From Candidatus Agathobaculum pullicola (lineage in GTDB: Bacteria; Bacillota; Clostridia; Oscillospirales; Butyricicoccaceae), in assembly GCA_019115085.1 (NCBI GenBank), contig DXEF01000029.1, positions 1-48,039 on the forward strand: a stretch of 48,039 nt of DNA. Direction: 5' to 3'. Both the position numbers and the translations under genes were made by a program. Of this stretch, positions 41,656-48,039 are shown piece after piece. How positions within the stretch are numbered: position 1 is the first letter of the stretch; each line of letters opens with the position of its first letter. Below the pieces are notes generated by a model, which was given only the letters and a program-made list of their open reading frames with translations, did no database searches and was not told the origin of the DNA.

Positions 41656-42657
41656 TTAGGGCAGCACCGGAGCCAGTGCCACGAAATAAGCCAGCAGGCA
41701 GAGCAGCACCGTGATACCGGAGAAGGTCAGCACGATTTTTTTCTCGCCCCAGCCGCACATCTCAAAATGATGGTGAATCGGCGCCATTTTAAACAGGCGC
41801 TTGCCATGCGTTGCCTTAAAATAGGTTACCTGAAGAATAACCGACAAGGTTTCAATAATATAAATCAGGCCGACAATCAGCAGAATCAGCGGCATATCGC
41901 ATGCAAATGCCAGACCTGCCACCGCACCGCCAAGAAACAGAGACCCTGTATCGCCCATGAATACTTTCGCCGGGTTAAAGTTATAAATCAGGAATGCCGC
42001 CAGACCGCCTGCCAGCGCCGCTGCGAAAATCACAACGCCTGCGTCGCCGCGCGCGATGCCCACAAAGGTAAAAAACAAGGCTACCGGCAACGTCACGCCA
42101 GCCGCAAGACCGTCGATACCGTCGGTCAGGTTGACCGCGTTATCCGCACCCACAATGACAAAGGCTGCAAAAATGATGTACAGCGGCCAAGGCCAGACGA
42201 AAACAATATTGGTAAACGGAATCCACAGACGCGGCGCACTGTCCGCCCCAAGAAAGAGCACCAGAATAAACGCACCGGCCACAAGAATCTGAAGCACGAG
42301 CTTCTGCTTAGGGGTTAGGCCCGCATTTTCCTTTTTCCGGATCTTGGCATAGTCATCTACCATGCCGACCGCGCCATATGCCACAGCAAGACCGAGCACC
42401 GCCAGTGAAGACATGCAGATCTCACCTGCAAAACTGTTGCCCGCCGCCACCGCAACGGCAATACCGATGATGAACATAAAGCCGCCCATCGTTGGGATAT
42501 TCTGCTTATTCATATGCCATTTCGGCCCGATTTCAAGAATTTTCTGGCCAAACTTCATCTTGCGCAGATAACGGATCACCGCAGGCCCGATCGCCGCGGT
42601 TAAGACAAACGCAACCGCACAGGCAACCAGTGCCGTATAAAGATTTGCTGGTGTCAT
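41656..42657 (-). CDS. mraY: Phospho-MurNAc-pentapeptide transferase MraY
   Basis: 333 residues with about ten membrane helices. It transfers phospho-MurNAc-pentapeptide to undecaprenyl phosphate, giving lipid I. Hallmarks: GPKWHMNKQNIPTMGGFMFI, VDDYAKIRKKENAGLTPKQK, NAVNLTDGIDGLA (catalytic acidic residues), FNPAKVFMGDTGSLFLGG and APIHHHFEMCGWGEKKI. It starts within the murF stop (ATGA overlap), so the two are translationally coupled. Confidence 0.96.
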   Translation of the reverse strand: MTPANLYTALVACAVAFVLTAAIGPAVIRYLRKMKFGQKILEIGPKWHMNKQNIPTMGGFMFIIGIAVAVAAGNSFAGEICMSSLAVLGLAVAYGAVGMVDDYAKIRKKENAGLTPKQKLVLQILVAGAFILVLFLGADSAPRLWIPFTNIVFVWPWPLYIIFAAFVIVGADNAVNLTDGIDGLAAGVTLPVALFFTFVGIARGDAGVVIFAAALAGGLAAFLIYNFNPAKVFMGDTGSLFLGGAVAGLAFACDMPLILLIVGLIYIIETLSVILQVTYFKATHGKRLFKMAPIHHHFEMCGWGEKKIVLTFSGITVLLCLLAYFVALAPVLP

Positions 42658-44036
42658 TTTTCCACGTCCTCCCCTAAGAACATCGCAAGCGCGCGCTCCA
42701 TCTGCATGCCGCGGCTGCCCTTAAACAATAAGGCGTCGCCCTTGGCTGCATCCTGCCGCAGCGCCGAGACCAATTCCATCTGGTCGTCAAACGCAAACGC
42801 CCGTTCCATTCCGTTTTCTTTTGCGCCCGCGACCATCGCTTTCGCATCCGGTCCGTAGGCATACAGCGCATCGGCGTACCGAGCCGCCGCACGGCCCGCC
42901 CTGCGATGCCCTTCCTCCGCATAATCACCCAGCTCGAGCATCGAACCGAGCACGGCAAAACGCCGACCCTCTGGCGCCATCTTGCCCAATACAGTCAGCG
43001 TGGCTTCCATGGCATCCGGGCTGGCATTGTAGCAATCGGCATAAATATGGTAGCCATTCTGCTCATAAATGTTTTGCCGCATGCCGCTTGCTTCATAAGA
43101 TGCAAGGCCCTGTGCAATTTGCATTGGTGTCTCGCCCAGCAGCAAGCCAACCGCTGTCGCCGCCAATGCGTTGAGCACATTGTGCGCACCCGGTATGGCA
43201 AGCTTTGCAACAAAGCGTTCGCCGCACGGCAGTGCCACCCCGTGCAATTTGTTGTTTATAATATCAAATGTACCGTCTTCATGCAAGCATGCGGTCAAGT
43301 CGCATGCGCAATTATCAATACCATAGGTGACCACCCGACAGCCAAGGTTTTCCCGTTTATCCCACAAAAGCGGCTCGTCGCCGCACAATACGGCGCAGCC
43401 GTTCGGCTCAAGCCCTTCCAGAATTTCGAGCTTTGCCTTGCAGATGCCCTCACGCGAGCCGAGAAACTCGATGTGCGAAGTGCCGATGTTGGTGATGACC
43501 GCAATATTTGGCCGTGCCGCCGCCGTCATGCGCGACAATTCACCAAAGTGGTTCATGCCCATCTCAGCCACCATCACCTCAGTGTCCCGCGTCATGCGGA
43601 ATAAGGTCAGCGGCAGGCCAATCTCATTGTTCAGATTACCTTCCGTCTTTTGTGCACGCAATCCCTGCGACAGCACCGCATACAGCAGTTCCTTGGTCGT
43701 TGTCTTGCCGACCGAGCCGGTCACTCCCACTACCTTACCGCCGCACAAACGCCGATAGCCGCCTGCCAAATCCAGCAGTGCCTGCGAGGTGTTTTCCACA
43801 TACAGCGTCGGCACCGGATACTCCTCATTTTGCCGATGAGACACCACCGCAGCAGCCCCATTTTCGATCGCCTTATCCATAAAGTCGTGCGCGTCAAACC
43901 GCTCACCCTTGATTGGCAGGAACAGCGCATCGGGTGGAATCTGCCGAGAGTCAGTGGAAACGGCCGTCAAAACCGCTTCACCCGTTGCTTCTCCTCCGGT
44001 CCACTCCGCCGCCTGCGCCAGCGTAAATTGTTCCAT
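42654..44036 (-). CDS. murF: UDP-MurNAc-tripeptide:D-Ala-D-Ala ligase MurF
   Basis: 460 residues from the ATG behind GGGGGAACG; a frame extension upstream lacks support. It adds D-Ala-D-Ala to complete the pentapeptide precursor. ATP loop VTGSVGKTTTKELLYAV (about 108-115), DTEVMVAEMGMNHFGE in the centre, the substrate-binding YNASPDAMEATLTV, and the C-terminal domain MLELGDYAEEGHRRAG. It starts about 50 bp after the murE stop and overlaps mraY. Confidence 0.94.
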   Translation of the reverse strand: MEQFTLAQAAEWTGGEATGEAVLTAVSTDSRQIPPDALFLPIKGERFDAHDFMDKAIENGAAAVVSHRQNEEYPVPTLYVENTSQALLDLAGGYRRLCGGKVVGVTGSVGKTTTKELLYAVLSQGLRAQKTEGNLNNEIGLPLTLFRMTRDTEVMVAEMGMNHFGELSRMTAAARPNIAVITNIGTSHIEFLGSREGICKAKLEILEGLEPNGCAVLCGDEPLLWDKRENLGCRVVTYGIDNCACDLTACLHEDGTFDIINNKLHGVALPCGERFVAKLAIPGAHNVLNALAATAVGLLLGETPMQIAQGLASYEASGMRQNIYEQNGYHIYADCYNASPDAMEATLTVLGKMAPEGRRFAVLGSMLELGDYAEEGHRRAGRAAARYADALYAYGPDAKAMVAGAKENGMERAFAFDDQMELVSALRQDAAKGDALLFKGSRGMQMERALAMFLGEDVEK

Positions 44037-44086
44037 ACACTCGTTCCCCCATTGTTCGTGATTTTGCGCGAATCTCTCGCTTTTCC

Positions 44087-45529
44087 TCATCCTTTATTGC
44101 TGAAAAACGCCGTGACAATTTCGCGTTCATCCATATGATGCTTGACATGATTGACCTCCTGATAGGTCTCATGTCCTTTCCCCATCAGCACAATCACATC
44201 ATCCTTTTTCGCATGCGCCAGCGCCCAATGGATCGCCTCCGGACGGTCCACAATCACCTGCATCGGGGTTTTGGTCCCCTGCATCCCCTCCAGAATGTCA
44301 CCAATAATTGCTTTCGGGTCCTCGGTGCGCGGATTATCACTCGTCACAACACAGAAATCTGCCAGTTCCGCTGCAATCTTCCCCATCTTTGGGCGTTTGG
44401 TGCGGTCACGGTCACCGCCGCAGCCAAACAGCGCAATCACACGCCCCTTGGCAAAGCCGCGCACTGCTCGCAGCACATTTTCCACACCGTCCGGGGTATG
44501 TGCGTAGTCAATCAGCACCGTGTAGTCCGTATCGGTCGGCACAACCTCCACACGGCCTTTAACGCCTGACGCCGTTGCCAGCGAATGCGCCGCATCACTC
44601 AGCGGAATACCGGTTTGCAGCACCATCCCCAGTGCAGCCAGCGCATTTTCCACCGAAAAATGTCCGGGGATCGGCAGCTTGACACGTGCAATCTCACCTT
44701 TCGTGGTCGCGACAAACTCTACGCCATCCGCATGCAGGCGGATATTTTTCGCCGTCAGATCAGCCGCATCCTTTTCGCACGAGAAGGTCAGACATGGGCA
44801 TTTCGCGTCCGCCAGCATCGCTTGCGCTGCATCGTCATCCAGATTGATGACGCCCTTGTCGCTGATGGCAAACAGCATCGCCTTAGCTTTGCGATACTCC
44901 TCCATCGTCTTATGAAAATCCAGATGATCCTGCGTCAGGTTGGTAAACGCACCGACCGCGAAGCGAATACCGTGTACGCGGTCGAGCACGAGCGAATGAG
45001 AGGATACCTCCATGATAACATGGGTGCAGCCCGCATCTCGCATGCGCGCAAACAGCGCGTGCAGCTCATAGCTTTCCGGCGTAGTGCGCTCGGTCTCTAT
45101 CACTTCGTCACCAATCAGATTCTGATTGGTACCGATAAGACCAACTTTGTATCCTGCATCCTCCAACATATGTTTGACCAGATAGGTGGTTGTGGTCTTT
45201 CCGTTTGTACCGGTCACACCCAGCATGACCATGCTGTCCGCCGGATGCCCGAAGCGATTGGCCGCAATCTCGGCAAGCGCCTGACGCGCATTATCCACTA
45301 CAACTGCCGGCACGCCTGCGGGCGCTTTCTCGCATACGACTGCGACCGCGCCCTGCTCGAGTGCTTTGCTGATATATTGATGTCCGTCTGTTGCAAAACC
45401 GCGGATGGCGACAAACAGGTCGCCTGCCTGTACGGCACGCGAATCATACCGCACCTCCCGGATTTCCTGAGCATCCGCCGCCGTGCTGCTTTTCACCGCA
45501 ACCCCGCGAAGCAGTTCCTGTAATTTCAT
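44087..45529 (-). CDS. murE: UDP-MurNAc-L-Ala-D-Glu:meso-diaminopimelate ligase MurE
   Basis: 480 residues, ATG 6 nt after GGAGG. It adds the third amino acid to the peptidoglycan precursor. ATP loop GVTGTNGKTTTTYL (about 104-117), ERTTPESYELHALF, the carbamylated-lysine region MEEYRKAKAMLF, and SDNPRTEDP near residue 400. The DNPR form is the meso-diaminopimelate-specific signature (lysine enzymes differ here), so this cell wall should contain meso-DAP. It follows the PBP gene by 10 bp. Confidence 0.95.
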   Translation of the reverse strand: MKLQELLRGVAVKSSTAADAQEIREVRYDSRAVQAGDLFVAIRGFATDGHQYISKALEQGAVAVVCEKAPAGVPAVVVDNARQALAEIAANRFGHPADSMVMLGVTGTNGKTTTTYLVKHMLEDAGYKVGLIGTNQNLIGDEVIETERTTPESYELHALFARMRDAGCTHVIMEVSSHSLVLDRVHGIRFAVGAFTNLTQDHLDFHKTMEEYRKAKAMLFAISDKGVINLDDDAAQAMLADAKCPCLTFSCEKDAADLTAKNIRLHADGVEFVATTKGEIARVKLPIPGHFSVENALAALGMVLQTGIPLSDAAHSLATASGVKGRVEVVPTDTDYTVLIDYAHTPDGVENVLRAVRGFAKGRVIALFGCGGDRDRTKRPKMGKIAAELADFCVVTSDNPRTEDPKAIIGDILEGMQGTKTPMQVIVDRPEAIHWALAHAKKDDVIVLMGKGHETYQEVNHVKHHMDEREIVTAFFSNKG

Positions 45530-45539
45530 GTTTCTCCTC

Positions 45540-47945
45540 CTATCGGTCGTTGACGTTCGTGGTATCCGAGAATTCTACCGTTACCACCGCGCCGATATTC
45601 ACCTTTGCGCCATATGCCGGACTTTGCTTACTTGCTGTCGTATTGCCTGTAACCTGCGAAGAGGCGACACCCTTTTGCTTCATATAAAGCCCATATTCTT
45701 CCAATGTGCTGCGACACTGATCCGGTGTCAAGCCGGTCAAATTGGGCACAGTGATTTGCTCTGTCGGTTTGCTCTCACCCATATACAGAATCACTTTGCC
45801 GCTGGCCGGGATGCGTACGCCGCCCGACGGTACCTGATCGGTGACCGTATCGCCATCGCCCACCACACGGTATTCAAAGCCAGCCTGCTGCAATGCGGTT
45901 GCAGCCGCTTCTTCCGTCGAACCGATTACGCTGGGCACAGTCAGCTCACGGCGGTCGTTTTCTTCATCCGAGTAAACTGACGTTACACCGATATATGGCA
46001 GTACATCTTCCATGATGCGGCCGACCACCGGCGCGGCGATTGCGCCGCCACCGTGTGGCACAGACTCGGGCAAGTCATTGATCGCAACCAGCACGGCAAT
46101 CTGCGGATCTTCCATCGGCGCTACGCCGATAAAGGATGCGGTATAGCGGTTCTCGGTATCAATTTCCTTTCCTTCGCTGTCGCGCAGCTTTTCAATTTCC
46201 GAAGTCGCCGTCTTGCCGCCGACGCGGTAACCGGGTACATAAGCGTTTTTACCGGTACCGCCCGATACGACCGCCTCCATCGCCTCGCGCATATAAGCGG
46301 AGGTTTCCTCGGAAATAACTTGACGGACCACCGTTGTCTCAGTCGTGGATTTGACTGAGCCATCCGAGCCCAAAATCTCTTTAACCACATACGGCTGCTT
46401 GAGCTTGCCGTCATCCACAATCGCGCATACCATGTTGATCATCTGCAGCGGGGTGACGGTAAAGCGCTGGCCGAACGATGCAACCGCAAGCGATACCTCA
46501 TTCCACTCGCTGCTTACATTGATGTCGTGGAACTGGCCTTTGCTTTCGCTGGGCAGGTCAATGCCGGTCGGTCCGGTTAGGCCGAACGCCTTGTAAAATT
46601 CATAAAATCGGTCCTTTCCCGTCTTGGCGACAATTTGCATCATTGCCACGTTGCACGAATTCATCAACGCCTCGGTCAGCGTCTGCGTGCCGTGACCGCT
46701 GGTATTGGAGCATTGAATCGGCTTGGACCAGTCGCCAACCATCATCGAGCCGCCGCAATAATAGGTATCCTCTTTATGCGCCAGCCCCAGCTCATAGGCT
46801 GTTGCCACATTCATCAATTTAAAGGTGGAACCAGGCTCATAGTTATCTGTTACTACGGGATTATACCACATTTTATAGAGCTGCTGTGAGCGAATACTGG
46901 TTAATTTGTCGACCAGCTCATCATTTTCCTGTATGCTTGCCGGCAGGTTTGCCAGTCCGCCCCCCCGATAATATTTATCGCTGATTTCCGCCGTAACGCC
47001 GGCTTCCGCCAAAGCAGCCTGCACATTGGTTTTCAGTTCCTCGATATAACGCTCATCCATAATCGTGTAGGAATTGTTAGGGTCATAATCCGGCAGCGAC
47101 GCCATCGCCAGCACTTCTCCGGTCTTGACATTCATCACAATGCCGGAAACGCCATCGCGGGCCTGCGGGTTATCTGCCAGCGCAGTTTCCAGATGCTTTT
47201 CCAGAAAGTTTTGAATGTCACTGTCGATGGTCAGCACAAGCGAATCTCCGTCCTGCGCCGGAATGTATTGCTCGGTATCGGGCGTCATATCTTTATTCTG
47301 CGCATTTTGTACGCGCACAATACGCCCAGCCGTACCGGAAAGCACGTCGTTATATTGGGACTCCAAGCCATATGCACCATTGTTATCGCTGCTGACATAA
47401 CCAAGCACAGCAGACAGGAACGAACCCTGCTGATAATATCGTTTGGTATCCGGCTCGGAATACACACCCGTACAGCCCGCCTTTCTGAGCTTCTCATACA
47501 ATCCTTTAGAAACGTCTTTATCCACCTTTTGGGCAATAATCTGATACTCTGAATCGGTTTTCTGCACTTTCTCCAGCACCGTATTGTAATCCAGACTCAG
47601 TTCATCTGCCAAAATCTGCGCCAGCGTCTGCTGCTGTGCCTGCGCGGAAACGCCATCGTTTACCTTTGTCTCATCCACTGCACCCTTCGGCGAAACGACG
47701 ATACGCTCTACCTCAGCCGATTCCGCCAAAACCTGCATGTTTGCATCGTAGATTTTGCCGCGGTTCGGTGTGATAAACGTATCGCGCGTCTGCAGGGAAG
47801 TTGCCTGCTGCACATAAAAATCATGGTGGAACACCTGCATATACAGCAGGCGGACACCAACCAGCCCAAATCCAAACACCACAAACGCCAAGGTCATAAC
47901 ACCGATTCGTGCGCGCATTTGATTGTTCGGTCCCTTTGCTGCCAT
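45540..47945 (-). CDS. Class B PBP with two PASTA domains (SpoVD/PBP2B-like)
   Basis: 801 residues. One N-terminal membrane helix (IGVMTLAFVVFGFGLVGVRLLY), a dimerisation domain (TFITPNRGKIYDANMQVLAE), then the transpeptidase with active-site STFK (EPGSTFKLMN, about 372-375), SCN in LMNSCNVAMM, and KTA in VGGKTATSEI where KTG is more usual. Two PASTA repeats follow (RRELTVPSVIGSTEEAAA and TEQITVPNLTGLTPDQCR). Class B PBPs cross-link new septal wall as partner of FtsW. The two PASTA repeats are reminiscent of PBP2B, the gene place before murE of SpoVD, so both names are possible. The ATG follows GGAGGAAAGG. Upstream, 47946-48039, all three minus-strand frames are closed and nothing further is seen. 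Confidence 0.9.
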   Translation of the reverse strand: MAAKGPNNQMRARIGVMTLAFVVFGFGLVGVRLLYMQVFHHDFYVQQATSLQTRDTFITPNRGKIYDANMQVLAESAEVERIVVSPKGAVDETKVNDGVSAQAQQQTLAQILADELSLDYNTVLEKVQKTDSEYQIIAQKVDKDVSKGLYEKLRKAGCTGVYSEPDTKRYYQQGSFLSAVLGYVSSDNNGAYGLESQYNDVLSGTAGRIVRVQNAQNKDMTPDTEQYIPAQDGDSLVLTIDSDIQNFLEKHLETALADNPQARDGVSGIVMNVKTGEVLAMASLPDYDPNNSYTIMDERYIEELKTNVQAALAEAGVTAEISDKYYRGGGLANLPASIQENDELVDKLTSIRSQQLYKMWYNPVVTDNYEPGSTFKLMNVATAYELGLAHKEDTYYCGGSMMVGDWSKPIQCSNTSGHGTQTLTEALMNSCNVAMMQIVAKTGKDRFYEFYKAFGLTGPTGIDLPSESKGQFHDINVSSEWNEVSLAVASFGQRFTVTPLQMINMVCAIVDDGKLKQPYVVKEILGSDGSVKSTTETTVVRQVISEETSAYMREAMEAVVSGGTGKNAYVPGYRVGGKTATSEIEKLRDSEGKEIDTENRYTASFIGVAPMEDPQIAVLVAINDLPESVPHGGGAIAAPVVGRIMEDVLPYIGVTSVYSDEENDRRELTVPSVIGSTEEAAATALQQAGFEYRVVGDGDTVTDQVPSGGVRIPASGKVILYMGESKPTEQITVPNLTGLTPDQCRSTLEEYGLYMKQKGVASSQVTGNTTASKQSPAYGAKVNIGAVVTVEFSDTTNVNDR

Positions 47946-48039
47946 GGTATTTCCTTTCCTCCGTAATCTCGTTATAAAAAGCGTAAGGAGTCAGAAGTTT
48001 CCACCTCTCACTCCCCTGTACGCATCCTATTCATTTACT

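Overview
The window looks like a chromosome piece from a Gram-positive, spore-lineage anaerobe, most likely a Clostridia member of the Oscillospirales (Ruminococcaceae or Butyricicoccaceae type). The grounds are inference from gene content: pyruvate:ferredoxin oxidoreductase, an infC-rpmI-rplT operon behind an L20-type leader, a SpoVD-like PBP with PASTA domains inside a dcw cluster, a DAP-type MurE, GGAGG ribosome sites almost everywhere with GTG/TTG starts tolerated, and TTGACA/TATAAT promoters. No species is claimed.

Bases 1 to about 10,100 are the right-hand part of an integrated mobile element whose left end lies outside the window. Most of its genes read leftward: a secreted Cys-rich repeat protein (cut by the window edge), a Toprim primase-like protein, a Cys-rich small protein, a double ribbon-helix-helix protein, an XPD/DinG-type Fe-S helicase, a sigma-region-4-like regulator, a small zinc-ribbon protein, an ImmA/IrrE peptidase and an XRE repressor. 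Reading rightward at the end are a TnpW-like small protein and a TnpX-type large serine recombinase. Two copies of the palindrome GTTCTC-N6-GAGAAC lie just upstream of the XRE gene and of the small zinc-ribbon gene, suggesting an XRE/ImmA induction switch. The element abuts the 3' end of nifJ.

Bases 10,180 to 20,500 are chromosome: nifJ, comM/yifB, a run of DnaA-box-like 9-mers, an SLH plus M15 (VanY-like) carboxypeptidase, a MATE exporter divergent from a frameshifted XRE/TPR regulator, a 30-residue peptide gene with its own promoter and terminator, a 6S-like RNA and a DUF1292 gene. Bases 20,500 to 24,400 carry infC (apparent AUC start), rpmI, rplT, a phosphoribosyltransferase, a NifX/DUF134 operon with twin operators, and trmB. 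Bases 24,500 to 33,700 carry malQ, a HAD-LUD fusion, an XRE membrane regulator, a 168-bp fold-back element, tRNA-Gly(GCC), a pyridoxal kinase, a GHL10 hydrolase operon with acyl-ACP thioesterase and an MNT/HEPN-like pair, and a family 2 glycosyltransferase.

Bases 34,000 to 36,600 hold an ECF sigma/anti-sigma-like pair and CorA. From 36,700 to the end the dcw cluster reads leftward: PBP, murE, murF, mraY, ftsW, murG, ftsQ/divIB, ftsZ. murD, murC and ftsA are missing from their usual places. These genes make lipid II and the division septum. The most unusual items are the element's repressor circuit, the small peptide gene, the fold-back element, the HAD-LUD fusion, the MNT-like partner without catalytic residues, and the NifX/DUF134 operators.
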